From assembly GCF_020171625.1 (NCBI RefSeq), contig NZ_JAIUZY010000007.1, positions 124,001 through 188,000 of the forward strand: 64,000 nt of DNA, written 5' to 3'. The translations under genes and the position numbers were made by a program. The first letter of the stretch is position 1. Every line of letters starts with the position of its first letter. Positions 53,101 to 62,058 of the stretch are shown one piece after another. This DNA is from Salipiger bermudensis. Lineage in GTDB: Bacteria; Pseudomonadota; Alphaproteobacteria; Rhodobacterales; Rhodobacteraceae. Under the pieces are notes generated by a model, which was not told the origin of the DNA, did no database searches, and worked only from the letters and a program-made list of their open reading frames with translations.

Positions 53101-53694
53101 CTCGGCAGCGTCGACCTCCGGGTCGGACTGCTGCTGCACGTAGCGCCCGGCGGTGTCGATCAGCACCGCGTCCTCGGTGAAGAACCAGTCGCAGTTGCGG
53201 GTGCCGCCGATGCCCTTGAGATCGTCCGACAGGTCGATGGGGAAATGCAGCCCCGACTGGCGCAGTGCCGTGGTCTTGCCGGTGCCCGGCGGGCCGATGA
53301 ACACGTACCACGGCATGTCGCGCAGGAACTTGCGCCCACCAAGCTTGGAGCGCTTCATCTGCTCGAGCACGCCTTGGAACTTAGCGCTGACCTCGGCGAG
53401 GTTTCCCTCGCCCGGCGCCATCGCGCTCTCGGGTGGAGGCGCGGCCAGTTCCGACACGAAGGCGCGGTTGGCCTTGGCGGCGCGGATCTGGCGAACCAGC
53501 ATCGACAGCAGCCAGAGGATCACGATCCCCCCGATCACGACGACCCGCACCAGCTCTGCTGCGAGCGGCTGGGTCGCGCCGATGCTGACCAGCGGCCCGT
53601 AGAACCAGATCAGCGTGCAGAGCACCGCGAGGCCGATCAGCGTCCACAGGACGCGGGAGAACAGGACCCGAATGATCGCCTTGAGAACCCCCAT
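50140..53694 (-). CDS. tssM: TssM (IcmF-family) type VI inner-membrane core protein
   Basis: A 1184-residue protein. Two N-terminal transmembrane helices (about 13-33 and 48-68) precede a cytoplasmic NTPase domain with Walker A GPPGTGKT at 134-141. A third helix lies near 450-470. The long periplasmic IcmF/TssM-C part ends in FTCPRGF. It forms the membrane core with TssL and TssJ. The start at 53694 is the first Met of the first helix; an in-frame extension to 53847 is antisense-like sequence within tssL. It begins 4 bases after the tssL stop. Confidence 0.95.
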   Translation of the reverse strand: MGVLKAIIRVLFSRVLWTLIGLAVLCTLIWFYGPLVSIGATQPLAAELVRVVVIGGIVILWLLSMLVRQIRAAKANRAFVSELAAPPPESAMAPGEGNLAEVSAKFQGVLEQMKRSKLGGRKFLRDMPWYVFIGPPGTGKTTALRQSGLHFPIDLSDDLKGIGGTRNCDWFFTEDAVLIDTAGRYVQQQSDPEVDAAEWKGFVELLVRHRGRRALNGVILTLSTQELAGDDTAIREHGREIRKRLAELSAQTGLKLPVYLMITKADLIPGFESFFGDLNTREREQVWGATLGTADRVDAITVEREMKVLQEALEARLDGRIADDLPLEERAEIFRFPAQVEALTRPLKVLVEAAFGESRYEDSPWLRGVYFSSATQEGSPIDRLVAGTAAALGMDAPRPERRAHRDTRSFFLRNLLSELIFPEAGLGRFDPRAEDRRRWAWRGTLAAAVLVTALLGTAFLFSYLRYNGALADQERQLAALSARLANVASRQAPTDPLDLDLALDAANETVNAATTLPSSPLTVLGPTAEPELARVHEIAYDHTLRNVLEPRMVALLEATMWRHARDPEFLLGGLKAYQMLTGQAPYDAAFLNVWWQTVLPDFAPIDVFPTEESIDHQIAALQRMGGEEQKIEPDAALISTALESICTIPLAVRAYRSLRSDPTVASLPEWVPAEVAGPNGARVLTRLSEKSLRVGLPGAFTFAGFHESVLPLVPEVAAQAQLDRAVFAGGCNESAEASVDTLEADVLKLYYDDFIAQWDGFLRDIRLTPISDLEQARQNLKDLASADSALKRLLSAVVSETHLARPEADESGGLADNAAAQREGTKALSKLGKLGKLVRTGTRIASAGGGPDAPEPEPPGTPVSDHFAPIRATVEEVDGQPPLLGDAVTALTALSNELQTVSASPDPQAALLARGGLPKLTGAIANEAAALPDPIDDWISGLAGDAISVTREAVLAQLNARWRADVLPFCVSATAGRYPFDQSSAIDVNTLDFARLFGRGGLIDAFIDTHLAAYIDTTVRPWQWRADFGLEPAVLAPFENARSMRDALFPGGAGPVMAFSLEPRDLSPNASRVTLNVDGQVLSYFNAAARPVPMTWPGPDQTNMITLSFAPVDGGGEVITSETGSWAILRMLRKGALSATALPEVFGLRLGARGYSASFNLRANSVENPFDLEMFSGFTCPRGF

Positions 53695-53698
53695 CGCC

Positions 53699-55057
53699 TC
53701 ACACCTTCTTCTGCAGGATGACTTCGACGCGGCGGTTGCGCGCGCGCCCGTCACGGGTGGCGTTGTCGGCGATCGGGTCCTCGGCGGCGCGGCCCTCGGA
53801 GCTGACCAGCTCTGCCGGCACGCCCTGCGCGCGCAGCATGTCGGCAATGGTCTTGGCGCGCGCCTCGCTCAGCCCCTGATTGGAGCGGAACGGGTTCGAG
53901 GTCTGCACCGGGATGCTATCGGTATGCCCGACCACACGCACCGCGCCGATGAACTCGATATTGTCCCTGATGACCTGCGCGATGGAGCCCACCAGCGGAC
54001 TGTAGACATCGTTGATCTCGGCCTTGGCCGAGCGGAACACTTCGGGCTGGGTTCCCTGCACCACCACCACGGCCAGCGACACGTCCTCGCGCCCGCTCAG
54101 TGCCCCGCCGGTGTCGGAGGGCGCCGCCTCGGCAAAGAGCGGCAGCAGTTCGAGCACCACCGGCTCGGCCGCGAACTGCGGGCTCTCGACGGTCTCGATC
54201 ACCGGGCGGAAGATCTCGGCCCGCTCGGTCGGCGGCAGCAGCCCCGCCACCGAATACAGCTGCTCGCCGCGCTTCGACAGGCTCAGGCCCAGCGCCACGT
54301 AAATCCCCACCACGAGCGCCAGCGCGATGAGGCCGATGGACCAGAGCGGCACGATGAAGCCGCGATCCTCGTCCTCGGCTTGAACGCCCTGCCAATGCGG
54401 CGAGAGCGGCGCGTCCTCGCCGTCGCGGTCACGCAGGATGCGGGCCATCTGGCCGCGCAGCTGGCCCAGCGCCGCCGCGCCGGCCCCCGCCTCGATCCTG
54501 TGCTTGCCGCGAAAGCCCAGCGACAGGCAGAGGAACGCCAGCTCGAGCAGCTCCGGATCGCGCTCGGGGTAGCGCACCAGTCCCTCGGCCAGTTCGAAGA
54601 AGCGCTCGCCCGCGTCGATGTCGCCATACATCTGCACCACCAGCGGATGGCGCGGCCAGCCGCTCGCCCCGCCCCACGGCGTGTTGAGCGCGATGTCGTC
54701 GAGCAGCGCCGCCACGAACCATGCCCCCTGATCGGCGCGGGTCAGCGTGACCCCGGCGGTCACCGCCGCGTCGCGCGCGTAGGTGACGTTCTCGTGCAGG
54801 CGCAGGCGCAGGAGATCCGGGCTCTCGGGCGGCACCGCGCGTTCGAGCTCGGGTGCGAAGCCCAGCAGCGCGGCGTAGGAATTGACCAGCGGGTTGTCGC
54901 TCGCCCGCCCGCCGCGCAGCCGCACCGCGCCGCCTGCCTCGGAGAGGATCGCATGGTCCTGTCGCGGCGCGCTGTGGGGCTGCCGGGCCGCGGGGCGCGG
55001 CCGGATGCGGGTGCGCCCGGCGTCGTTCTCCAGCCCGAATGGATCTTCGTCGCTCAT
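53699..55057 (-). CDS. tssL: TssL (DotU family) with C-terminal OmpA-like peptidoglycan-binding domain
   Basis: A 452-residue protein of the extended TssL class. After a disordered N-terminus of about 50 residues comes the DotU domain (NPLVNSYAALLGFAPEL, FVAALLDDIALNTPWGG, YPERDPELLELAFLCLSLGF), a transmembrane helix (about 237-257) and a periplasmic OmpA-like domain (RVVGHTDSIPVQ, RSNQGLSEARAKTIADML, RARNRRVEV). The OmpA part anchors the complex to the cell wall. It begins 1 base after the tssK stop. Confidence 0.95.
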   Translation of the reverse strand: MSDEDPFGLENDAGRTRIRPRPAARQPHSAPRQDHAILSEAGGAVRLRGGRASDNPLVNSYAALLGFAPELERAVPPESPDLLRLRLHENVTYARDAAVTAGVTLTRADQGAWFVAALLDDIALNTPWGGASGWPRHPLVVQMYGDIDAGERFFELAEGLVRYPERDPELLELAFLCLSLGFRGKHRIEAGAGAAALGQLRGQMARILRDRDGEDAPLSPHWQGVQAEDEDRGFIVPLWSIGLIALALVVGIYVALGLSLSKRGEQLYSVAGLLPPTERAEIFRPVIETVESPQFAAEPVVLELLPLFAEAAPSDTGGALSGREDVSLAVVVVQGTQPEVFRSAKAEINDVYSPLVGSIAQVIRDNIEFIGAVRVVGHTDSIPVQTSNPFRSNQGLSEARAKTIADMLRAQGVPAELVSSEGRAAEDPIADNATRDGRARNRRVEVILQKKV

Positions 55058-55058
55058 G

Positions 55059-56393
55059 TCACCGGCTCACCGCATAGCAATCGATCTCGGGCTCGCGCTC
55101 GAGCTTGCCCGCCACCCCCACCACGAAGCCCGGCGCCTCGGCCAGCGAGGCCCAGTGGGTCGAACTGCGGTCGAGCTCGAGGCAGAGCCGCTCGCCGTCA
55201 TAGGGGATCTCTCGCGGCTGCGAGCCGAGCGGCTTGAGTGCGATGCCGGTCAGACGCGACTTCCACAGCGCATCGAAATCGTCCGCCGCGCCCACCGTCG
55301 CCTGATCGACGAACATCTTGCGCAAGAGCGCCTCCGACAGGTCGCCTCCGACGCGCAGCACGATGCGGCTGGTGCGGATGATCTCGGGATTGTCGATGCG
55401 CACCGTCCAGATGTTCTCGGAATGGCGCGTCACCCGCAGCGCGCGGCTCTTGGGCTCCACGTGGCGCAGCGACAGCACCAGCGAGCGCAACGTGTCGGCA
55501 AGCTCGCCAAAGCCCGGCTGCGGATCGGTATGATCATAGGGCGGCATCTCGCCCAGCCGCCGCGCCGAGGCGCCGTAGGTCGCCAGCCGCCCGGCGATGG
55601 CGGCCAGCTCCATGTAAAGCTCAGAGGGGTGGAAGTTGTCCTGCGCCAGCATGTGCGCCAGCCGCTGGCGTGCACTGTTGGCCGCCTCGAGGATCAGCAG
55701 GTTCTCCATCGAGGCCCCGGTGCCGCCCAACACCATGCCGCCATGGGCGTCGGCCACCCGGTCGATGCCGGTCACCAGCTCTTTCAGCAGCCGTCCGTAC
55801 CACGGCACCGCTCCGGTGTTGAGCGCCGGTGGCAGGAACCCCGCATCCAGCAGCACCGAGCCGTCCGCGCTCAGCCCCTCGAGCCGGGCAATGGGCAGCG
55901 TGGCGTAGCCGCGGGTCTCGTCCTGCGGCAACAGGAGCTTCGGCGCGAGCTGTGCCACCTCGAGTTCGACCGGGTCCGCCCCCTCTCGGAGGTCGTCGCG
56001 CACGGTGACCATGCGTCCGCGATAGCGGGCGCCCGAGGCCGGGGAGTGGGCCGGGTCGATCTGCGGTGCGTCGGCCGCCACCGCGGGTACCGCCAGATGC
56101 ACCAGCCCCGCCCCCGATTGCGAGACCACGCCGACCGGCGCGATCTCGAGGGTGTCATGCGGGATCGAGAAGAACGTGCCGTCCGGCATCACGCCCTGCG
56201 CCTCGGCAATGGCGATCTGCCCGGTCTCCAGCGCCACCGGGTCCAGCGCAAGGGCGGTGAACCCAAAGCTCTGCAGCGGCATCGCCTCGCGCGCCAGCCA
56301 CAGCTGCCACGCCGCGTGCCGGTCCTGCTGCTGCAGGTGCTGGGTGCGAAGGAAAAGCCCCTCGGACCAGACGACCTTGTTCCTGTTTGCCAT
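55059..56393 (-). CDS. tssK: TssK type VI baseplate protein
   Basis: A 444-residue protein of normal length. The N-terminus KVVWSEGLFLRTQHLQQQDR is the classic TssK signature. SFGFTALALDPVALETGQIA and GTFFSIPHDTLEIAP follow; the C-terminal domain that contacts TssL/TssM has YDGERLCLELDRSS. It links the cytoplasmic baseplate to the membrane complex. AAAGGACCGGC precedes the ATG. It lies between tssJ and tssL in a common order. Confidence 0.95.
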   Translation of the reverse strand: MANRNKVVWSEGLFLRTQHLQQQDRHAAWQLWLAREAMPLQSFGFTALALDPVALETGQIAIAEAQGVMPDGTFFSIPHDTLEIAPVGVVSQSGAGLVHLAVPAVAADAPQIDPAHSPASGARYRGRMVTVRDDLREGADPVELEVAQLAPKLLLPQDETRGYATLPIARLEGLSADGSVLLDAGFLPPALNTGAVPWYGRLLKELVTGIDRVADAHGGMVLGGTGASMENLLILEAANSARQRLAHMLAQDNFHPSELYMELAAIAGRLATYGASARRLGEMPPYDHTDPQPGFGELADTLRSLVLSLRHVEPKSRALRVTRHSENIWTVRIDNPEIIRTSRIVLRVGGDLSEALLRKMFVDQATVGAADDFDALWKSRLTGIALKPLGSQPREIPYDGERLCLELDRSSTHWASLAEAPGFVVGVAGKLEREPEIDCYAVSR

Positions 56394-56407
56394 GCCGGTC
56401 CTTTCGT

Positions 56408-56860
56408 TCAGGCGGTGGTCACGCTCAGGCCGCCGCTGCCGACCGAGATCATCAGGCCGATATCCTCGGCGGGGGCGGCGATCTTGCGGCGCACGATCTT
56501 GCCCGCGGGGTCGCGGAAGCCGGCGGTGACGCCGATGGTGGTGACGCCGGTCTGCAACGTGATGGGGCGGGTGGCGGTGGCACCGGGCGCAAGCACGATC
56601 TGGTCCGACCGGACCAGTTCACCGCCAAGCGCCGTGGCCGGGTCCTGCAGCGCGAAGGGGTCCGCCGCGTCGAAGGCGCTGGAGCCCGAGAGCTGGAGCA
56701 CGCTTACGGTGACCGGACGGTCGGCGCCGTCGGGGCCGGGGTTCATCCCGGCCGCGCCCGAAACCCGCACGGTCATCACCGGTGCTGCGGTCTCCATGCA
56801 GCCCGCCAGCGCCAGCCCGCAGCCTCCGGTGATAAGGAAATTGCGACGATGGATCAGCAT
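56408..56860 (-). CDS. tssJ: TssJ outer-membrane lipoprotein, possibly Tat-exported
   Basis: A 150-residue lipoprotein. The signal reads MLIHRRNFLITGGCGLALAGC, with lipobox LAGC and a twin-arginine RRNFL motif, so export may use Tat. The mature part is a beta-sandwich (PVTVSVLQLSGSSAFDAADP, then GVTTIGVTAGFRD) as in TssJ, which ties TssM to the outer membrane. The start at 56860 follows GAGGAGGGACTGAC; the Met at 56884 lies before it and is less likely. Its ATG is just past the tagH stop. Confidence 0.88.
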   Translation of the reverse strand: MLIHRRNFLITGGCGLALAGCMETAAPVMTVRVSGAAGMNPGPDGADRPVTVSVLQLSGSSAFDAADPFALQDPATALGGELVRSDQIVLAPGATATRPITLQTGVTTIGVTAGFRDPAGKIVRRKIAAPAEDIGLMISVGSGGLSVTTA

Positions 56861-56861
56861 G

Positions 56862-58412
56862 TCAGTCCCTCCTCTGGTTTTCATAGGCGTCGCGGAAATC
56901 CGCCCCGACCTCGCCGAGGAACTGCTCCTCGGCGGAGCGCGCGATTTCGCGGTAACGCTCCTCGTAAAGCTGCCACAGCTTGGCGCTGCGCCCGCCCGCG
57001 ATCAGGCTCTCGAGCAGGCCGACAGTCTCCATCTCGCGAGAGATCTCGGCGGGATCGAACTTGTCGACCATGCGACGCAGCGCGGTCTGCAGCGCCGACC
57101 AGGTCCGCACCTGATGATCGGTGAGATCGCGGAACGCCTCGGCCAGCGCCGCTTCGGGCGCGAGATATCCACGCCCGCGCGGGCGGATCAGCGCCTCGAG
57201 CCCCTCCTCGGTGGTGGCGAGGAATTTCAGCGGGTTGACGTCCTGGCTGGCGATGATGGTCTGGGCCACGCGCACCTTCTGGCGCTCCTTGGCGCGGGTG
57301 CGCAGCAGCAGCATGACGCCCTCGACCATGGCGCGCATGGCCGCACCGATGCGCTCGATGTCGGCATCGCTCCAGTCGTCGCGGCCCCCGGGCTCGAGCC
57401 CCATGCCCCGCAACAGCGCCTCGAGCCGGTCGCCCTGCCCGCTCGCCGGTGACGGAGCGCTGGCTGCGGGCTGCCGGGGCTGGGCCGGCGGCACGGAGGC
57501 GGCAGGCGGATGGGTGCGCTCCACCGGTCGCGCGACGGCAGCCACGCACGGCTCGGCACGCGGCTCGGGCGCGCTCTCCGGCTCCGGCGCGGCTGGCGGG
57601 CCGAAAGAAACCTCTGCCGGCAGGATCGGCGTCTCATCCCCGTCCGGCTCTTCGGGTGGATCGACCTGCGCCACGGGCGGCGCAAGCCCTGCCGAGAGAT
57701 CGGCGAACAGGCCGGACCGACGCGGCGACTGCTCCGGGTCGGGCGCGGCTTCAGTACCAGAGCGGCGCGCACCGATGTCCTCTTCGTCTGAGAAATAGCC
57801 CCGTCCGGGCCGCTCGCGCTGGCGCGGTGCCGCGTCCTCGCGCCGCGGCGCGCCCGGGGCCGCGCCACGCAGATCAAGCTCGAACGGGTCGGCCTGATCC
57901 AGCGGCCTCGGCGGTCTGGGCGCGTCCTTCTCCCAGCTCAGCGCCTCCTCCCCATCGCGGCGCAGACCGAAGGGATCGGGCAGCGAGGCCGGGCGCTCGG
58001 GCGGCAGGGCAACCTCCTCGGGCGGGCCGAAATCGAAACCGCCAGCCCCCCCCCTCTCGGGCGCCACGGCGCCACTGTTCGGCGCATCCAAAGCAGCACT
58101 GGCCGTCTCCACGCGCAGGGTGAAATCCCCCAGCCGCAGCCGCATCCCCGGCTCCAGCGGCACCGCGTTGCCGGTGCCCACCGGGTTGGCGGCGTTGTCG
58201 ATGAACAGCCCGCCAGAGGAGGCATCGGTGACCATCACCCGTCCGTCCTCGTCCGACAGCACGCAATGCCGGCGCGACACGAACATCTCGGGATCGTCGA
58301 GCTGCCAGTCGGCATCGTCGCTGCGCCCGATGCTGAGCCGCCCGCCGTCAAAGACCATCTCGGTCACCGCCTGCGGGCGCGGGGCCGCCTCGATCACCAG
58401 TCGCAGGCTCAT
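56862..58412 (-). CDS. tagH: FHA-domain type VI protein (TagH/Fha)
   Basis: A 516-residue cytoplasmic protein. The FHA domain (about 1-100) has GRLSIGRSDDADWQLDDPEM, then VSRRHCVL and LFIDNA, which recognise phosphothreonine. A long disordered Pro/Glu/Arg-rich linker (about 110-330) leads to a C-terminal TagH domain (about 330-510) with RAMVEGVMLLLRTRAKERQK and NPLKFL. In known systems Fha is phosphorylated by PpkA and dephosphorylated by PppA to switch secretion on. Its start overlaps the tssG stop by ATGA. Confidence 0.93.
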   Translation of the reverse strand: MSLRLVIEAAPRPQAVTEMVFDGGRLSIGRSDDADWQLDDPEMFVSRRHCVLSDEDGRVMVTDASSGGLFIDNAANPVGTGNAVPLEPGMRLRLGDFTLRVETASAALDAPNSGAVAPERGGAGGFDFGPPEEVALPPERPASLPDPFGLRRDGEEALSWEKDAPRPPRPLDQADPFELDLRGAAPGAPRREDAAPRQRERPGRGYFSDEEDIGARRSGTEAAPDPEQSPRRSGLFADLSAGLAPPVAQVDPPEEPDGDETPILPAEVSFGPPAAPEPESAPEPRAEPCVAAVARPVERTHPPAASVPPAQPRQPAASAPSPASGQGDRLEALLRGMGLEPGGRDDWSDADIERIGAAMRAMVEGVMLLLRTRAKERQKVRVAQTIIASQDVNPLKFLATTEEGLEALIRPRGRGYLAPEAALAEAFRDLTDHQVRTWSALQTALRRMVDKFDPAEISREMETVGLLESLIAGGRSAKLWQLYEERYREIARSAEEQFLGEVGADFRDAYENQRRD

Positions 58413-59473
58413 GATGCCCCTCCCGCCGCCGCTCCGGTGCGCTCGGTGAGGCTGCCGAAACAGAGCTCGTCGCCATCGCGCCCCGCCACCGGGTCGAGCC
58501 AAAGCGTTTGCCCCAGCCTCCCCGCGCCGAGGCGCGCCTCGGGCACCTCGTCGGCGCGCAGCACGAGGCGCAGGCCGAAATCGAGGTCGCGCCCCATGGC
58601 AAAGACCACCGCATGACGCAGCCGGTCCCACGCCGCTGTATCACCGAGGAAGGTGGTGAACTGCGCCAGCGACAGCGGCCCGAGCCGGACCTCGGCGCGA
58701 GACTGCCGGTCATAGCTGCGCGCGCCCACCACCGCCCCGGTGCCGAGGCCGCAATATTGCCGCCCCACGCGGGTCTGCAGCGGTTCGGGGATCTCGATCC
58801 AGTGGCCGCAGAACTCGGCGATGCGCACCGGCATCTCGAGCACCGTCTCGAGGAAGCGCGCCAACCGCTCGGGGCTGCGCACCTCCTGCGCCAGCGAGGT
58901 GGCGTGGTGCAGCTTGGAGCCGTCGAGCCGGCGGTCGCCGGTCAGCTCTCCGGGCAGCCCGATCCCCGCCAGGGCGCGCAGCATCGCGGTGATGCGCGCG
59001 CCGTCGCTCTGGGCGATGTGGATCTCGGGCCGGGTGTCGGCCCAGGCGCGCCAGTAAAGCGCGATCATCCGGTGCTGCAGCAGGTTGGCGAATTCAAGAA
59101 AGGAGGTGTCGGCGGTGACGCCCTCGCTCTCGCCCGAGAACCAGCGGTTCGACAGGCGCTGCAGGATCCAGCGCGTCATGTGCAGCGGCATCGGCCCCTC
59201 GGGCCCGATCAGCCCCAGCAGGTTGACCGTGACCTGCGCCGGGTGATCACCCCTCTCAGGCGTGAAGGCCGCGAGATCGGAGGTGGCAAAGCTCATCCGC
59301 GCCGACTGACCCAGCCGGGCAGGCTCGCGCCCGGCATCGCCGGAGCGTCCGAAGCGGCGGCCTCCGGTCTCGAGCTGGCGCAGCAACTCGAAGAAATCCA
59401 TCTCGGCGATCTCCTCCGCCGAGGGGGGCGCGGCGCTCAGATCAGCGCGCGTGTGCCCGGCGTCATCGGCCAT
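58409..59473 (-). CDS. tssG: TssG type VI baseplate protein
   Basis: A 354-residue baseplate wedge subunit. The N-terminal DFFELLRQLE motif, SFATSDLAAF, VNLLGLIGPEGPMPLHMTRW and FLEFANLLQHRMIALYWRAW are typical of TssG. The ATG at 59473 follows CGGAGGTGAC. It overlaps the end of tssF by 37 bases, as is usual for this gene pair. With TssF it forms the TssFG wedge. Confidence 0.94.
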   Translation of the reverse strand: MADDAGHTRADLSAAPPSAEEIAEMDFFELLRQLETGGRRFGRSGDAGREPARLGQSARMSFATSDLAAFTPERGDHPAQVTVNLLGLIGPEGPMPLHMTRWILQRLSNRWFSGESEGVTADTSFLEFANLLQHRMIALYWRAWADTRPEIHIAQSDGARITAMLRALAGIGLPGELTGDRRLDGSKLHHATSLAQEVRSPERLARFLETVLEMPVRIAEFCGHWIEIPEPLQTRVGRQYCGLGTGAVVGARSYDRQSRAEVRLGPLSLAQFTTFLGDTAAWDRLRHAVVFAMGRDLDFGLRLVLRADEVPEARLGAGRLGQTLWLDPVAGRDGDELCFGSLTERTGAAAGGAS

Positions 59474-61314
59474 GTCACCTCCGTCTGCTGATGGGTCAGT
59501 TTCGTGCGGGTCCGGATGAAGGAATTGATCGCCGCGTGGCGCGCGAACAGCCGCGACAGCAGCGCTGAGAGCAGCAGGTCGCTGCCGCCCGAAAGCATCT
59601 GGTCGTTGACCAGCAGGGTGATCTCGGTGCCGCGCCCGAAGCAGATCGGCCCAGCGCGTTGCAACCGCTCGACGATCGAGCGCGCCTCGATGCCCTCGAC
59701 GCTCTCGCCGTGGCGGCGCAGGCTCGGGTCGCCGCGATCGGCATAGAGCGCGATCAGCGCCTGCAGCGGCTCGGCACCGTCGCGGCTCTCGGTCAGCGAG
59801 ATGTTGTTGAGGCCGAGCTGGCTGATCCAGCGCCATGTCAGGTGATCGAGCTGTCCCTCGCCGCCCGCGCCGTGCGGCAGGCTCGAGCGCAGCGAAGGGC
59901 GCGGCCGGCGCATGTTGCGCAGCAGGCGGATCTCCTGCACCGGATCGCCGGTCTCGAGGGTGAGCTTGGGCATGTCGTCGAGGATCGGCAGATCGCGGTT
60001 GGTGCAGAGGGCCCGCACATCGAGCCGGTGCAGCGGCTTGGTCGCCTCGCCCCCCGCCGGGCGAGCGATCGAGAGGTAGAAATCGTCGCCCGCATAGCTC
60101 GAGCGGGTCTGGCCACGGCGCACCTCTTCGGTGTCGGGCAGGCGCGGACGGCGCTCGGCGGAATAGACCGCGCCGCTGTCGGCGCTGACCTCGGTCGAGA
60201 ACAGCGGCTTGACCCGTGCCCGAGGGCCGTCGGCTTCGGCGTCCTCGACCCGCAGCAGGCGGTAGATTTCGTAATCCTTGGGGCGGGTGCGGTCGGCCTG
60301 CACGATATGGGCCGAGCGGTTGCGGCGCAGCTCCACGAGGTTGCACTCGTGCTCGAAGAGGTTGACCACCGGGCTCACGAACAGGCTCAGGTCCTGCGCC
60401 GAGGTGCTGGCAAGCGCGCCGCGCGCCTCGCTCAACAGCACCACGATCTCGGCCTTGCCGGTGTCGCAGGCGCGGATCACCGGGGCGAGCCCGTCGAGCC
60501 GGAGATAGTGGAAGCGCTCGGGCATCAGGAAATACTCGCGCAGCAGCCGGTACCCCTCGAACGAGGGCCGCACCCGTGGCAGCAGCGCCTCGCCGTCGGA
60601 GAGGCCGACCATCTGCGGCGCGCCCACCCGGCGGAACGGGGTGCGTCCGTCGGCGGGCCGTGCCGCGGCCCCTGCCCCGAAGCCGAACACCGCGTCAAAC
60701 AGCGCGCCGCCGCGAGCGCCGGTGCCGAGATAGACGTCGAGCCGGTCGAGCGACAGGTCCGACAGCGCCCCCGCCCCCTGCCGCTCGATCTCGACAAGCA
60801 GCCCGGCCGAGGCTTCGCGGGTCAGCGCCTGGCTCACCCCCGCCTGCGCCAGCGCGCCACGATCCGGCAGGTACCGCGCCGCGCCGAGCCTGATCGGCCA
60901 GAGATGCACCTCCTGTGCGGTGGTGTAGGTGCAGCGGGTCTGCAGACCCTCGCGCAGCCCCGAGACCAGCCGCGTGCCGCGCTTCATGCGATAGCCGTCG
61001 AGCATCCGCTCGACCTGCGGCCCCGGCCCCATGCGCGCCATCGACATCGCCGGGGACGGCCCGGCGAGATCGGGATAGAGCATGTCGAGCAGGTTGCGCA
61101 CGTAGCGGCTCGCCTCGGCATCGACCTTGAGCCGGGTGCGCGCGGCAAGGAAGGCCACCCCCTCGAGCAGGCGCTCGACATACGGGTCAGGGCACGGCAC
61201 CGCGTCGAGCGCGAGATTGCGCGCCACGTTGGGATGCAGCGCGGCGAATTCCTGCGCCAGCCCGCGGATATGGCCAAGCTCCTCTTCGTAGTAATCAAGG
61301 AAGACCGCGTCCAT
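59437..61314 (-). CDS. tssF: TssF type VI baseplate protein
   Basis: A 625-residue baseplate wedge subunit of normal length. The N-terminus YYEEELGHIRGLAQEFAALH, then DPYVERLLEGVAFLAARTRL and LLDMLYPDL, is characteristic of TssF. The middle has SLFVSPVVNLFEHECNLVEL. GGAGGAGCGCTG precedes the ATG. Its start shares one base with the tssE stop. Confidence 0.96.
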   Translation of the reverse strand: MDAVFLDYYEEELGHIRGLAQEFAALHPNVARNLALDAVPCPDPYVERLLEGVAFLAARTRLKVDAEASRYVRNLLDMLYPDLAGPSPAMSMARMGPGPQVERMLDGYRMKRGTRLVSGLREGLQTRCTYTTAQEVHLWPIRLGAARYLPDRGALAQAGVSQALTREASAGLLVEIERQGAGALSDLSLDRLDVYLGTGARGGALFDAVFGFGAGAAARPADGRTPFRRVGAPQMVGLSDGEALLPRVRPSFEGYRLLREYFLMPERFHYLRLDGLAPVIRACDTGKAEIVVLLSEARGALASTSAQDLSLFVSPVVNLFEHECNLVELRRNRSAHIVQADRTRPKDYEIYRLLRVEDAEADGPRARVKPLFSTEVSADSGAVYSAERRPRLPDTEEVRRGQTRSSYAGDDFYLSIARPAGGEATKPLHRLDVRALCTNRDLPILDDMPKLTLETGDPVQEIRLLRNMRRPRPSLRSSLPHGAGGEGQLDHLTWRWISQLGLNNISLTESRDGAEPLQALIALYADRGDPSLRRHGESVEGIEARSIVERLQRAGPICFGRGTEITLLVNDQMLSGGSDLLLSALLSRLFARHAAINSFIRTRTKLTHQQTEVTWPMTPGTRALI

Positions 61315-62036
61315 CAGCGCTCCTCCAGCGTGGTGCGGGCATTGCCGTTGTCGAGGTCGATCGTGGTCGACAGGCGCATTCGCTCGGGCACCGGCGAGAG
61401 CAGCAGCGTGCCCTCGATGTGGATCACCAGCCCGGCCTTCGCCGAGCGCTCGACTTTGACCCGGACGCTGTCGCGTTTGAGGCGCGGTTCGAAGGTGTTC
61501 ATCACCAGCTTGAGTTCGCGTGCCAGCGCGTCGGCGTCGAAATCCAGCCCATTGCGCCCCGAGAACGACGGCACACCGTAATTGAGCACGCTGCGGCGCA
61601 CCTCGGGAAACTCCGCAAGAAGCGCCCCGGGGCTCTGGTGGTCCAGCATTTCGCGCTCGGTCAGCAAGAAATCCGCCTCCAGCCGCTCGGTGTTGAACAG
61701 GATCTCGATGTCGCGCCGCACGGCCTCGCGCAGGACATCCGCGGTGACCACGATGCCGCTGTCCTCGAGCATCCTCTGCCGCGTGCGCAGCCCGAACAGG
61801 CGCCGCGCGAGAACGCGGGTCTCGTCGTCGAGGCCGTCGCGGCGCTCGATGCCGCGCAGGCCGCCCTCGAGCAGCACGCCGACCTCTTCGGCCGTGCCCA
61901 GCACCGCCGCGAGATCGCGCGACAGGGCATCGGCCTCGGCCGCAAGCCCCGGCAGGTCGTTGACCAACCGGTCCCAGAGGGACGGCTGGACAACTTCCTG
62001 CCGGGACACGGCCTGCGACTTGCTACTTTCGGGCAT
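61314..62036 (-). CDS. tssE: TssE type VI baseplate protein (gp25-like)
   Basis: A 240-residue protein with the gp25-like lysozyme-fold baseplate domain in its C-terminal half (PEVRRSVLNYGVPSFSGRNG, then LKLVMNTFEPRL). The N-terminal half includes SLWDRL, the usual TssE start, and an inserted helical segment of about 60 residues (GLDDETRVLARRLFGLR), so it is longer than typical TssE (about 150-180). It nucleates sheath assembly. No strong ribosome site is seen before its ATG. Confidence 0.9.
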   Translation of the reverse strand: MPESSKSQAVSRQEVVQPSLWDRLVNDLPGLAAEADALSRDLAAVLGTAEEVGVLLEGGLRGIERRDGLDDETRVLARRLFGLRTRQRMLEDSGIVVTADVLREAVRRDIEILFNTERLEADFLLTEREMLDHQSPGALLAEFPEVRRSVLNYGVPSFSGRNGLDFDADALARELKLVMNTFEPRLKRDSVRVKVERSAKAGLVIHIEGTLLLSPVPERMRLSTTIDLDNGNARTTLEER

Positions 62037-62058
62037 GGGGAGTGCTCATCGGCGCGCC

